In this document: positions 1-10,487 of the stretch, piece after piece | Numbering within the stretch: position 1 is the first letter of the stretch | Layout: every line of letters begins with the position of its first letter | NCBI GenBank assembly: GCA_905147135.1 | Contig: LR990041.1 | Coordinates: 20,955,907 to 21,019,906 of the forward strand | From: Blastobasis lacticolella | Taxonomy: Eukaryota; Arthropoda; Insecta; Lepidoptera; Blastobasidae | Reading direction: 5' to 3' | Length of the DNA: 64,000 bases | Notes under the pieces: generated by a model | Databases searched by the model: none | The model's input: only the letters and a program-made list of their open reading frames with translations | What the model was told of the DNA's origin: nothing | Translations under genes and position numbers: made by a program

Positions 1-176
1 TTATTGCTTGTCTGACTGATTTGTATCTTTTTCTCTTTCTAGACAAGGGTTGCCTGGAAGAGATCGCTTGTAGCGATAAGGCCGCCTTTGCCCACAATGT
101 TTAAATATACCTGTTAAATGTTCTTTCCTGTAATTTTGTGTGCAATAAAGAGTTAATCTATCTATCTATCTATCTA
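1..176 (+). mobile_element. 3' end of a non-LTR retrotransposon with (ATCT)n tail
   Basis: The segment enters from outside the window. It has a short stem sequence (gatcgcttgtagcgat), an AATAAA signal at 144-149 and a tail of (ATCT)n at 156-176, the usual end of many insect LINEs. It abuts a minus-strand ORF1-like reading frame, which suggests insertion into that frame. The clade cannot be assigned from 3' UTR alone. Confidence 0.6.
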
Positions 177-523
177 CGCCGAGACCGTTGCTCCTGACGG
201 TCTAAACCCCTTTGCAGTTGAGAGACCTCAGCCCGCAATGAAGAGATTTCATTAGTCATCATGCTAAAGGCGCAACAGACAAATGACTTGAAATTTTGTA
301 TCTCAGTGTCAAGTGCTGCTATACTTCCCGGCTTCTTTCGTATAGTAGCTTCATTGAGCTCCGCTTGAAATTCCGCCATGTTTACATTAAACATTTGGAT
401 CATGGATTCCATGTAAGAGTGTACTTGTGCGTGGTCCATTACTTGTGGTGGTGACTTGAAATTAGTGTTAATAGGAGATTTTAATTTTTGGAGTATAACA
501 CTGCAGTCAAGTGACACTTTCAC
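170..523 (-). pseudogene. Truncated retroelement ORF1-like protein with coiled coil
   Basis: The frame encodes 117 residues. The C-terminal part, about residues 85-112, reads ISSLRAEVSQLQRGLDRQE, a leucine-heptad coiled coil ending in an Arg-rich stretch. Coiled coils followed by 'EQxSRR' are typical where the coiled coil of insect LINE ORF1-type proteins passes into the nucleic-acid-binding part. The frame stops exactly where the (ATCT)n tail of the neighbouring LINE begins, so it is probably the N-terminal part of a longer protein cut by that insertion. The start at 523 is simply the first ATG. A host coiled-coil fragment cannot be excluded. Confidence 0.4.
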
Positions 524-639
524 CCATAAGCACTATATGATGATTTTAACAGTTGTTTTAACTTGTTTTAATAAATATAAATTAAAAACTTAGGAGCTAA
601 AAAAATTTATGTTGACTTGCCAGCTACCCGAAATTGTTT

Positions 640-860
640 TTTATAAAGTGGAAAGGTTTTAAGTTTGTATGTGGGGGGTAATATCCGAAACTACTGAACC
701 GAATTTGAAACTTTTTTGTTCACTAATAGGAAGCTACATTATTGCCGAGTCATCGGGTACTTTTGATATAGGAAAAATAATTGGATCCCGCGACATAGTT
801 GAATGTTTACCGAGATGAAAACCGCGGGTGGTCGACTAGAAAAATACATATCGTTTTATC
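640..860 (+). repeat. Decayed interspersed repeat relic
   Basis: The text 'actactgaaccgaatttgaaa' followed by 'aagctacattattgccgag' and a terminal 'accgcgggtgg' is the layout of a widespread lepidopteran repeat that ends in a CCGCGG block. No coding potential is visible. The rest of 524-1130 is AT-rich with a short duplicated block (gtatagttagggtttgat, near 1010 and 1055). Confidence 0.35.
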
Positions 861-1130
861 GGCTGCAATTAATTCACAGTCCTTGATGCAATTATTTCGC
901 AGTCCTTTGTTTCAATCAGTATTGGATTTAATTGATGTGCATGTGCTCGAGCAAAACTTTTGCGTTGAAAATTGCATTTTAAATGTTTTCCATGCTTGTC
1001 TACAATACGTATAGTTAGGGTTTGATGTTAGGGTATAGGGTACCTATAGTAGGGTATAGTTAGGGTTTGATACCTGGTACAAAAGTTATTAATAAATTAC
1101 AAATAATTACAAAAAATCAATCTTCTAATT

Positions 1131-1166
1131 ATAGGAAACTGATACAATAATATATCAGTTTCCTAT
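1131..1166. repeat. Perfect 14-bp hairpin
   Basis: ATAGGAAACTGATA at 1131-1144 is followed by an 8-base loop and its exact reverse complement at 1153-1166. It lies about 90 bases upstream of an (AAAT)n tail at 1263-1280 and may belong to the 3' UTR of a truncated LINE ending there. Confidence 0.6.
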
Positions 1167-1281
1167 AGGCGGGTGATAACTTTCTTCAGCCCGCTAGTCT
1201 ATCGTATACGTTGACACAACATATGTAAATATGTCAAAATCTTTGGCGGTATTACAAGAAATATAAATAAATAAATAAAAT
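1167..1281 (+). repeat. Probable LINE 3' tail ending in (AAAT)n
   Basis: The stretch ends in aataaataaataaaa at 1265-1280, a polyadenylation signal merged with a tetranucleotide tail. No coding part remains. Confidence 0.35.
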
Positions 1282-3160
1282 GTCCCCAATAAATGCCGCT
1301 ATTTCCCATGTAACTCTAACGAGTGAAACTAATACTTAATACGGGCACTTTGAAGTGAAGGTGATATGTTCATGTGTGATCCTCCTCCCATTCATGCTCT
1401 CTACATAAGCAACTCAACTCTGCATTCCTTTCTCTATCCTAGTCACTACGACTTCTTTCGCTCCAGTAAGAAAGCCTTTCTAACGTCGAAGTATCCCTTA
1501 AAGGCTTAATTATCCAGTGTTTCCTTTGTGGTATAAAATCAAATATACTATATTTGAATAATTCTTTAAAAAATATGATGCAGATGGATTTTATTTTCAC
1601 CCCCTCACAATACTCTCTCTGAAACAACATTCGGGATTTCGAGTACAATACAATTGATAACACTGTATTAATAAACACAATATTTTAATCCGGCGCGACA
1701 ACCCACGGCCTTTGTCGCTACAATCGGCTTAGCTAAATTAATTTCCGCGTGGTGAGCACCAATCCTGATTCCTGTCTATTCTTTGTCCTCCAACGTAATT
1801 ATCGTCTGTAGCAAATTGACGATTAACATTTCCATTTGTACGGATTCAGCACAGCGCCGATTGTTCTGAACTGCCGTCGGTTGATGATTTCATATTATGT
1901 GTCAGTTACTTATTAATGTGCTGCGAACTAAAATATATATTATAACAAAGTTATTAGCCGTAGCTATTACTGTACACGAATACGTTAATTTATTTGTCAA
2001 ATCAAATATTATAATTGCAATTTCCATTAACTGTATTATATTCAGTCAGCTGCAGAGAGAACTGACCACCCTACCATGCTTTTATTATATGGCGCTGTCC
2101 TAACAGGCAATGGTCGTGTGAATATGTTCGGGCGGTTTTTATTGCCTGGTTTCTATTTCCTACTCTTCCCCTTCCTCTTCATCCGGTGTGGAGCATCCTC
2201 ACTCGCATTCCACTCAACTATCCATCGCTTGTTAGAGCTTTTTCCCTGCATCGGCAAGTTTAGGCACCTATTATTCTTGTAGTTTATGTAGTACGTGACT
2301 TAACCAGCGTATGCGAGCAATGTTAACTGCACGATACTGTTCCTGAAGGTGTCAAGTTCAATCCGCAATCGACGGACACAAACAACACGTCAAAGTAATT
2401 ATCGAGGTGACCTGGGCACTTTTTTCATGATTCCGACCCATTAAATAGAAAAAAAAGGAATATGAATAACAATAACAAATGAAGCGACGACAAAAGCGTG
2501 CAGAAATCGCCGCGAGTTTGCAGCCAGTGGATTCTCAATTAAGATTACAGTGGCTAAATGGAAGGCAAACAAAAGGTGGCTACGACCACAACGCTGATAA
2601 AAACGCCCTGAATAAATTCCAGGCAAACATTTGCCGGGAAACTCCGGTGGACGTGCCTCAGGAGATATTCCGCTGTTCAGAGATTTCAAAGCAAGATTTG
2701 TGTCTGAAATTTTAAACGTGGCTCTGGGGAGGTACTATACTTCATTTCGCTGTAATCCATGTAACTTATGTCCGTATTAGCATCCGAGTGAAGGTCAATT
2801 TCTGGCCGAAACCGTACCCGGTTAATCAGCTATCGCTACTACCTGCCGAAACCTTGAAAACTCTAAGAAAGGATAGGGTCTATCGGTTCATACAATGTGT
2901 TCACTAAGATCCAGCCGGTACAAAGTGAATGAAAAACGGAAGTATGTAAAATACGGAACTCGAATCAGTTGAAAAAAGAAATCTAAGTCTAGCCAATTGT
3001 TCACAATTATTTTTTGAAAACTTAATATTTTTAGCAAAACTGCAACACTCACGCGACACTCATGCAACACTGGAACAAGCCATAGAGTAAACGATGAAAG
3101 AAGAAACTCCTTCTACGCCCGGAGTAAGAAGTATTTTTCGTCATAGCGAAGAGAAATCAA
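1282..3160. other. Unassigned AT-rich DNA
   Basis: No recognisable gene or repeat boundary was found. Short open frames of 60-82 codons occur on both strands, for example 2479-2715 on plus and 2441-2689 on minus, but they overlap one another, lack recognisable motifs and look like chance. Confidence 0.4.
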
Positions 3161-3164
3161 TGAG

Positions 3165-3315
3165 GAAAGAAAAAACTCCTTTCAAGAGGAGAGGGCATTA
3201 TGCTCAATAATGCGTGTAATGTTCTCGCTTTGAGAAAACACTGGTAATGCGGCGTGCCACGTGACATACCTTTTGATGTTACATAAAATAGCTGACGGAT
3301 GTGCCCAAAATCAAC
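3165..3315 (+). repeat. Diverged direct repeat, copy 1
   Basis: The block 'aaaactcctttcaagaggag', then 'aatgcg', 'gtgac', 'ccttttgatgttacataaaa' and 'tgtgcccaaaa' recurs in the same order at 3640-3735. The two copies are about 480 bases apart. This is an old tandem duplication or two copies of one unknown repeat. Confidence 0.45.
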
Positions 3316-3639
3316 TAGCACAAGAACTAGATTTCCTTAGAATCATGGTGTGTACAACACCTCGGTCGACCTCGCTTCGCCAACGGTATTAGGGGGCACA
3401 CATAACGAGTTTCCAAGTCGTTGCGGTGCTAACGTTTTACTACCCTCAATTACGAAATGGTCACCCATCCAGCTCCCCTGCATTACTAGCATTGCTTAAC
3501 CTTGGTTTTTACTACATAATAAAAAACTTATCTGACACAATGGCCAAAACTAGAATTAAGTCTCGTCATTTTGAAATGTCATGCCAATGCCAACAACAGC
3601 GACACTGTCACATGGTCTGACAAGTTTACGGCTCTGTAA

Positions 3640-3740
3640 GAAAACTCCTTCAAAGGGGCTCAACGGCAAAAATGCGTACAATGCGTGACACACACCTTTT
3701 GATACATAAAATGGCCGACGTATGTGGCCAAAAAGAAACT
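3640..3740 (+). repeat. Diverged direct repeat, copy 2
   Basis: This copy matches 3165-3315 with gaps: 'aaaactccttcaaaggggct', 'ccttttgatacataaaat' and 'tatgtggccaaaa'. Confidence 0.45.
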
Positions 3741-3960
3741 AAAATAATAATTACAATTCCCCAGCATCATAATACATATTATTATGGCTAATTAACACGC
3801 TCACAGCCTATCATCGCCATAGAAATTACAACCACAGGGCAGGTCTTCCTAACGGAGTATGGAGCTTCATTCGTCATTAGTGGCAGTGTATGACAAATAC
3901 AATGACATGCCTGTCATTGTCAATGTCCAAACCTAGGATTTTTTTACCTGTCTGTCTATG

Positions 3961-4082
3961 CAGTGCCACAAACTTAATCTAACCCAGTGACAGCGTCGCT
4001 GTTAATGGCATTGACATGACATTTTAAAATGGCGACACTTGGTTCCAGTTTTGGCCACCGGGTCAGATAAGTTTGTGCATCC
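3961..4082. mobile_element. MITE family 1, copy 1
   Basis: About 122 bp with terminal inverted repeats. The left end, cagtgccacaaacttaat.., pairs with the right end, ..gataagtttgtgcat. The interior 'gtgacagcgtcgctgtt' and 'gacatgacattt' match a second copy at 46186-46306. A TA dinucleotide lies close to both ends, which would fit a Tc1/mariner-type target, but the exact termini are blurred by mutation. It has no coding capacity. Confidence 0.65.
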
Positions 4083-4635
4083 ATAGCTTTTTTCGGGTGT
4101 GTTCATAATATCATGCCAAGAATGCGTTCGTTTCATAGCAAATTAGTAATATTTTAAACATTAATATAAATAAATTGGCTAGCTAAAGAATTTAAATAAT
4201 TACGAGAAGACATTACGTTTTATAAGCTTTATCCATTACAACTCTCATTATGCCGGCTGGTGGTCAGGAAAATTTTAGACTGTCTCCTTTGTTCAAGATT
4301 GGCTATAAGTTAACATATAAAATGTAAATTATTTGAAAACTTTATTATTGAAGGGGTATAATTACTGTTTAATTTAGAAATGTAATAGAAATTAAATAAA
4401 AAGATGATCTCTAGAATTGATCTAGAGAGTTAAAAATTTAGTTCAGAAGCTGAAGGTCGTTTTTTTGGCCGAACGTGATCGAAGCCGAAGCTTCGGTCGT
4501 ATACTAAAGTTACATAAGGAAATAAGCAAACATAAATATGGAAAGTGGTCACTGCCGCCTATGAACATCATCAACGTCAGCATTACATTGCTCATATCTG
4601 GTAACACCTCTAATAATATCTGACTAATATATTAG
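4083..4635. other. Unassigned DNA with a GAAGCC/CTTCGG relic
   Basis: At 4452-4500 the sequence 'ggccgaacgtgatcgaagc' resembles, in inverse orientation, 26080-26130. At about 4535-4600 'aaagtggtcactgccgcc' resembles a common LINE 3' tail. Nothing else is recognisable. Confidence 0.35.
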
Positions 4636-4890
4636 ACGATCTGAGTGGTTCAGTTGGTTACCATGCCGGTCGGTCTGCCACGCAAAGGTAACGGGTTCGA
4701 TTACCGGCCGAGCAGAAATTGAAATGATGAATATCAATTTCTGTTACGAGTCTGGGTGTAATATGTACAATATGTATGTATTTTAAAAAGTACATAAGAA
4801 GTTTATCTGTTTTCTAACACCCCTAACACAAGCTTTGTTTACTTTAGGACTAGATGGCGCTGTGTGAATTTACATTATTTATTTATATTC
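4636..4890 (+). mobile_element. tRNA-derived SINE, family C, copy 1
   Basis: The head has an A-box-like 'gtggttcagttggttacc' and a B-box 'gggttcgattacc', the internal RNA polymerase III promoter layout of tRNA-derived SINEs. The body continues with 'gagcagaaattgaaatgatg' and ends near 'ctagatggcgctgtgtgaa'. A second copy in opposite orientation lies at 41336-41540. It is not a functional tRNA gene, because no acceptor stem can be closed and a non-tRNA body follows. Confidence 0.7.
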
Positions 4891-5034
4891 TGAAGTATTC
4901 TGTGTCATAGTCTAAAGGGAACACTGTGGCTTTGCGATGATTGAGATGATTACACATTTAAATAGTACGAAAGCCCGAATAGGGCATTTCATCATCCACA
5001 TCATCATACCTAAGTATGGTCGTCATAACATGGC

Positions 5035-5288
5035 TCGCACATCTTGACCATGATCCAGGATTTGGCAGATCAAGTAATTAGGTACAGTGATGCGATTTGA
5101 TCCCAATTGGATCATGGGTACACATTCAGTCGCCTAAAAAAGCAGGCATATTTTTCCTCACCGTTAGAGCATCGGTTACTCTTCAAGTAATAAACGTAAC
5201 TCAGAAGAGTGTTTGGTATATGGGGACACTGGGATTCCAAGCCTCGGTTACGAGTCGGACACCTTAACCACTAGGCAACCGACCTGAC
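5035..5288 (-). mobile_element. tRNA-derived SINE, family A
   Basis: Read on the minus strand it starts with a tRNA-like head (A box around 'gcctagtggttaaggtgtcc', B box degraded). It continues with the family body 'atccaattgg' to 'aaatcctggatcatggtcaa'. It is diverged and lacks the 3' end seen at 9653-9998. Confidence 0.65.
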
Positions 5289-5470
5289 CGAGCATTATTG
5301 TCGTGACAATGTGAGTATATAACCTATCATGCAAAGTTCATCTAGAATTTGTTAATTACAATAGTTCACTTTTGAAAAAGAGAGATAAGTTAATAACTGG
5401 CACCCGCCTACAGAAAAATCGGCCTCTAAATAATTTCGTAATTTTCTTTATACATTTATAAAGCATTCGA

Positions 5471-6645
5471 ATTTTTTTTTTATATCAGTCAAGACAGTCA
5501 GTAAGTGACGATGCGGCCGAAGATGAAGCATGCCCGTCTTGGAACAGACTATTCACTAAAGCCTTGAAGGCATCCAGATTATATTGTACAGGAAACACAC
5601 TCGCAGGCAATGCGTTCCATTCCTTAGCCGTACGCATTATAAAGGTCGAGCCAAAGCAGTTTCTGCTTTAAGATCCACGACATAAGGATGAAGCGCTCAC
5701 CCGGATCGCGACTCCCGATGGAAGGGGCTGGCGGAATGAGGTCGTGCAGCTGCTTCGCACACTCTCCGAAATGTGATCTGTAGAAGACCGACGGACGCGC
5801 AACCCTACGCCGATGTTCGAGACTCTGCAGCCTAGCTTCAATCAACCGCGGGTCACAAATTATCTTCTTTGCACGTTTTTCCACAATCCAAAGCCGCCAG
5901 TTGATATTTGGCTAATTCATTCCATAGGTGGCAGCAGTACTCCATGCAAAATCGCACTTGTGCTTGATATAACTGAAGCAACTGTAGGTTGAGCTGAAGC
6001 TGTAGGTTGTCGGTAATTTCCACAGGGACGTCCCGAAAAGTTGAAGTTAGATGGAATGGACTCCTTTTGGCGGAAAATAAACACGCCTGAGCTTTGGTTG
6101 CGTTGAACGAAACCAGATTGGCTACGCCCCAATCAGAAACTGACTTGAGAGCTATGTCCAAACGATCAACCATGGCCTCTCGACAAGACTGAATATTGTC
6201 CCTGTTGGCTTTTGCCTCTGACAGATATCTATCCGTTACCGTGCTGTCATCTGCATACCCAAAGGTACCTGGTACAAGCAGATTGTTAATATGCAGCAAG
6301 AATAATGTCGCGGACAGTACAGATCCCTGAGGAACTCCCGCGTCGATAGCCTGGAGATTAGACGAGTAGCCATCGATAACTACCCGGATTGAACGTCCAC
6401 TTCAAAAATCCGATATCCAGGTGCAAAAGCCAACAGGAATACCAAATGAAGGAAGCTTGCTTAGAAGGCCTGCATGCCAAACCCTGTCAAAGGCCTAAGA
6501 AATATCAAGAGACACAGCAAGGGCCTCGCCATGTCTCTCAATGGCCTCACTCCATAATTGTGTGGCATACACCAGAAGGTCCTCAGTAGACCGACTACGG
6601 CGGAATCCGTACTGGTGATCGCTGAGGAGATAAATTTAAATAGTA
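5471..6645 (-). pseudogene. 5'-truncated Jockey-like LINE, reverse transcriptase remnant
   Basis: On the minus strand the block runs from about 6645 to a short A tail (T run at 5472-5482). Broken frames show RT motif B as GVPQGS followed by LLHINNLL, motif C as GYADDSTV, the thumb region (NLVSFNATKAQACLFSAKR), and the C-terminal block with RTAKEWNALPASVFP. Motif A is present but interrupted. Several frameshifts and stops separate the pieces at 5624-5884, 5853-6299 and 6300-6640. The protein would have copied LINE RNA at a nicked target; this copy cannot. It is a diverged relative of the element at 59.3-63.5 kb, from which it differs at many positions. Confidence 0.8.
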
Positions 6646-7750
6646 CGGTACATTTGCTGGCTGTTACGTAATCCACCCGTTCCTGCGGCCTCGCTATGCC
6701 ATGGTGCTGGCGGCGGGGTAGGCAGGGAGGGGACGCCGTCTCGCCCTGCACCCCGCCCAGCCTACCCAGCCACCACTCGTTAGCTAGATGCAACTAGATC
6801 CCACCCAGTTTACGCCTACTCGCCGGCGCATACGCATCTGTCCGGATATGACGTAGGCCCAACCCACGTGAATTAATTGTCTTTCGCGCATAGTGCGTGG
6901 TTTACGGTGTCGTTGGATAGTTGTTTTGAAACCATTTAGGGTATCTGAAGAACGTTTTTGGATTAAGTTCTTCGATTAGGATTTATTTAGCATCAAAGTG
7001 TAATTTTTTGTCAGAAACGCGTGCCCCACCTTATGTAACTGCTAAACCGTAATATTTGGATATGTGAAAAGTATTTACCATAGCAGTATAAATATATTAG
7101 TTGTTTTCTCACGCGGCCCGTCTTGACTAATGGCCATGATCCAGGATTTATAATAGTATATATAAAAAGGTTAAAAGGCAAATTATCACAGCCTAGTGAA
7201 CCCTTGAAGTTAACAAGTAAAATTGGAGCTTAATCCAAACATTGCAAACAAACTGTAGAGAAAAATTATGACTAGGTACATTTGTAACTTTGTAATGTGT
7301 TTATAGAATAATAAAGCCCTCTTTGCACGCAAGTAATGGCAGGTAACTATAGAAGCCTACACTGCACGTGACACGACACGTATTGGCCGTTTTTTAAATA
7401 TAGATGTTAACTTTATTTTTATATTAATATGCCATACCACACATATATACAATATATATTGAAATAGGTCATTAAACAAATATTTTGGTTCAGGCTAGTG
7501 TTTCCTGAACGCGCTCATACAAACGTAGTTTGATCATATTTTACGCTAACAAAGCCAATGGAATTTTGTAGACGTGACCCAGAAACCAACATCTATGTTT
7601 GTGGTTTGTCAGATTTTCGTTAAAATATTATATCGTTTCGAAGTTCCAGAGGATTTAAAATTTGTATGGAAATCTTACGATTTACATTTCACTCTGTATA
7701 AAATTTACATAAAACGGCCTCACTGTTCCTGGTATCTAATAACTTGTTGA
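6646..7750. other. Unassigned DNA, GC-rich at its start
   Basis: 6690-6790 is unusually GC-rich, with inverted similarity between 'ggcggggtaggcagg' and 'cctacccagcc'. 7120-7155 carries a small minus-strand fragment of SINE family A ('catgatccaggattt'). No gene is recognisable. Confidence 0.35.
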
Positions 7751-8134
7751 TCAAAATAACAAAAGGCTGGACAGAAATGAAATGGAATTCTGCCAAACTG
7801 CCAAAACAATGAAACCCTGAAATTGAATTTGTTCATAAAAGTGATTCGAGAGTAAAAAAAGGTTCGAAATGGGGCCAATTATACAGAATGGGGAGACTGA
7901 ATAGCTCACATTGTCTCTTCTGACTGGTAGAAATAAAAAGTTCGACTGCCAGTGTTCCACAGAGCGTTTCATAGAACTTTTAATGTATGACACATAGTTA
8001 TTTAGAGCTTCGCTTGAATTTCTTTGAAAAAGTAGGGTTTGTAGATTTTGGCTTTTTAGAGCTTGGCTCTTCATAAGACCTGATAACTTTTTTCTCAATA
8101 AAACCGTTAAGAGTTTACGAGACTTGGCCAACAA
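7751..8134 (-). other. Open frame of 127 codons, unrecognised
   Basis: This is the longest frame in 6.7-9 kb without similarity to the repeats here. The product is Lys/Ser/Leu-rich with a hydrophobic C-terminal third (LFLLSNHF, FIVLAVW, SFLSSLLLF). No domain, signal peptide or splice context is evident. It could be a decayed transposon protein or a chance frame in AT-rich DNA; chance is more likely. Confidence 0.2.
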
Positions 8135-8316
8135 ATTTTACATTAAATGTTTTAGTTCGATTTATTTCTTTTTGGAGCGAGTATGGAATGGTTCCCTACT
8201 TCTTTCTAGCCAAATTACTTGCTAGCACTCCGGAAAGTGCCCTATATGATTAATTTTGCTTAGGATTACTTTAAATTATTTCTTGATATCAAGGAGTATG
8301 CATGTGCTCTTATTCA

Positions 8317-8452
8317 CCTTGACCATGATCCAAGATTTGGCAGATAAGGTAATTACAATGAAGCCACTACCATCTGACCTCCGTGACACAGTATACAGGA
8401 GAACCTGACCAGTTTGGATCATGATTACACATCACGATGTTAACCCTCACAT
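8317..8452 (-). mobile_element. SINE family A, partial
   Basis: Minus-strand body only: 'accttgaccatgatccaag' through 'aacctgaccagtttggatc', then a deletion joining directly to 'catcacgatgtt'. The tRNA head is missing. Confidence 0.6.
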
Positions 8453-8539
8453 ATTAAAGATAATAATGCGCATGCAGACCATGGTACAGATTGGGCTGAA
8501 GCTTCAAAATGTATGAAGCCAACGAAATGATAATTTGGC

Positions 8540-8832
8540 GCTTTGGTCAGCGACTCTCAAACCATCTAAGGAATGGATAAAAGGTCCTCTAAGGGGACTC
8601 TTTTCCTGTTGCTTATTAATAATCTGCTTGAACCCGGTACCTTTGGGTACGCAGACGACAGCACTGTAACATATATAGGTATTATATCTGTACAGGACAA
8701 AAGCCAACAGGCACGACTTTCAGTCTTGTCGAAAGGCCATGGTGGGTAGATTGAACGAAGTTGGTAAGGCAGTCTTCGATTGGGCGAAGCCAATCTAGTG
8801 GCGTTCAATGCTACTAAAACACAGACGTGATT
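8540..8832 (+). pseudogene. Jockey-like reverse transcriptase relic
   Basis: The plus strand encodes LINNLLEPGTFGYADDSTVT, RT motif C with its upstream helix, then in shifted frames a thumb segment ending in 'gcgttcaatgctactaaaac'. It matches the subfamily at 5471-6645 closely (NNLLVPGTFGYADDSTVT there). Only about 290 bp survive, with stops and frame changes, and no tail is visible. Confidence 0.7.
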
Positions 8833-8944
8833 TGACGGGACGATATGATTGGACGGGAATCATTTGTGGCCCCAAAATGCCGGTAAAGCAGAAGGGACAG
8901 GTTTATGAAACCATCATTTACAAAACCACACTCTATAACGCGCG

Positions 8945-9310
8945 TGCGACTTGGCGGCAGTGACTACTAGAGCGGCCCAACCGAAACTGCGCGTCACGGA
9001 AATGAAGACGGTTTATCGCAAAGACGGCGTCCAAAACGCCTACATTCGCGGTAACATTTACGTCCATGACATCGCAGCGTCACAAGAGTGCCGCCTTTGG
9101 CCATATATGGCCACGTCTTACGTGGTACTACCGGAAAGCAAATGTCTGCCCATGCCCGTCAGGCATGGGAAGAAGAGACCCAAAAACTGATAGGTTGACG
9201 TCGTTAAGAGTGACATGCGTGCCAACAAATTCACCACCAGATGCTGAAGACCGAGCGAAGATAACCAAGAGGAGTCAGAAGGCGGACTCCGAGCCTTAGC
9301 GAGTCTTCCA
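8945..9310 (+). pseudogene. Probable RTE-type LINE C-terminal relic
   Basis: The frame from 8951 contains QPKLRVTEMKTVY, then NAYIRG and VHDIA. This order resembles the C-terminal stretch of RTE reverse transcriptases, where LRVAQRAIERKIVGV.. is followed by RVR.. and ..DI..; compare the intact block at 19.2-20.1 kb. The frame then degenerates. The similarity is by eye and moderate. Confidence 0.4.
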
Positions 9311-9652
9311 AGAGCGCTACTGGGATTTAACGATTTAACATAAGCATGCCACAGGTATTATCTAATATAGATGTTTACAAAGAATCTTAAATAACTACAG
9401 TAATACGAATAGCCACAGAGTGGAACTTCCTGACAATGTTACTATTCCCTATAAATAATTGAGAACCTCTGAGAGACGAAAAGAGGAAATTTTCAATTCC
9501 GCACGTCCATTATGCTTATTACACGAGCTAGATTTTCACTGCGGCGTTGCTTTTCTTTGTTTCGTACCACTTGTATGTTAGTTAAGTTGCTTTATGATTT
9601 TTGAATACAAAGAAGTTTGTGTTCTAGTTGGAATTAACATAGTATCTACAAT

Positions 9653-9998
9653 GGGAGCGTCGGCCGAGCGGTTAGGGTATCCGACTCATAAGTGAGAGGT
9701 ACTGGGTTCAAATCCCGCTGCGGCTATGTACCAATTACTATGTTCTGAGAAACGTACATTAGTTGAATACTAACTGATGCTCTTCCGGTGAGGGAAAACA
9801 TCGTGACGAAACCTGCACATTCAGGCGACTGAATGTGTAACCATGATCCAATCTATTCAGGTTCCACTGGTACCAGGGTCATGGAGATCAGATGGCAGTC
9901 GCTCCACTGTAAAAACCTGATCTCCGAAATCCTGGATCATTGTCAAGGCAGACCCCGGGCCCTCGTGCGTGAGAGTACAACCGGGACATTATTTTTTT
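9653..9998 (+). mobile_element. Full-length SINE family A with 10-bp target duplication
   Basis: It begins with a Ser/Leu-tRNA-like head: A box 'ggccgagcggttaggg' near 9664 and B box 'gggttcaaatcccgc' near 9705. A body follows with 'atccaatctattcaggttcc' and 'gaaatcctggatcattgtca', and the 3' part 'acaaccgggacatt' ends in a T run. It is flanked by perfect 10-bp direct repeats TATCTACAAT at 9643-9652 and 9999-10008. This copy defines both ends of the family (about 346 bp). It encodes nothing and would have been moved by a LINE enzyme. Confidence 0.88.
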
Positions 9999-10164
9999 TA
10001 TCTACAATATTTGTCAGTAGGTGTTGGTGCTGCCGTTTCCAAATTGATGCCATAATCCCAAAAATTGCATTTGAGTTTAACAATAAATAAAACACCAACC
10101 TGTTATAATAATATTTTACACTCATTATACAGTTAATTCATTATTATTAGTTATTATTTGCAAG

Positions 10165-10487
10165 GTGGAGGAGGTGGATTTGTTTAGTGGTGGAAATGTT
10201 AATAGATTTAAGGCCCTTTTATACAGACACATTTTTAGTAAATATAGTACCTAAGTAATCTTTGCATGGTATCTTAAAATGTTATAAAACATGTACTTAC
10301 AACTAATGTTAAAATAAATGTTATTGTTCTGCGGAACCAGCAATAACGTAACTATTTTTTATAAATGATGTGTTAACCTGTAATTGGATAGGCACTAACA
10401 AAAATATTGTAATACCATAGATTTAGATGTTAGATGTAGTGTACATCTGTTGGTAAACCAATAAAATAAAATAAAATAATCTGGCCA
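10165..10487 (+). mobile_element. 5'-truncated LINE, 3' end
   Basis: The reading frame VNRFKALLYRHIFSKY near 10198-10248 resembles the last residues of a LINE ORF2. An AT-rich 3' UTR follows, ending in 'caataaaataaaataaaata', a polyadenylation signal joined to a pentanucleotide tail. The inverted tail at 61622 is of the same type. Confidence 0.55.

Noticed and set aside
1008..1072. Telomere-like TTAGG(G) repeats
   Set aside because: Only a few irregular TTAGGG motifs and one short duplicated block; not a TTAGG array.
2441..2715. Overlapping 78- and 82-codon frames on opposite strands as host genes
   Set aside because: No motifs, no splice context, and opposite-strand overlap typical of chance frames.
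9664..9720. tRNA gene (Ser/Leu-like A and B boxes), also at 14.4, 24.5, 31.7 and 43.5 kb
   Set aside because: The boxes head a ~350-bp dispersed repeat with a constant non-tRNA body and target duplications. These are SINE heads, not tRNA genes.
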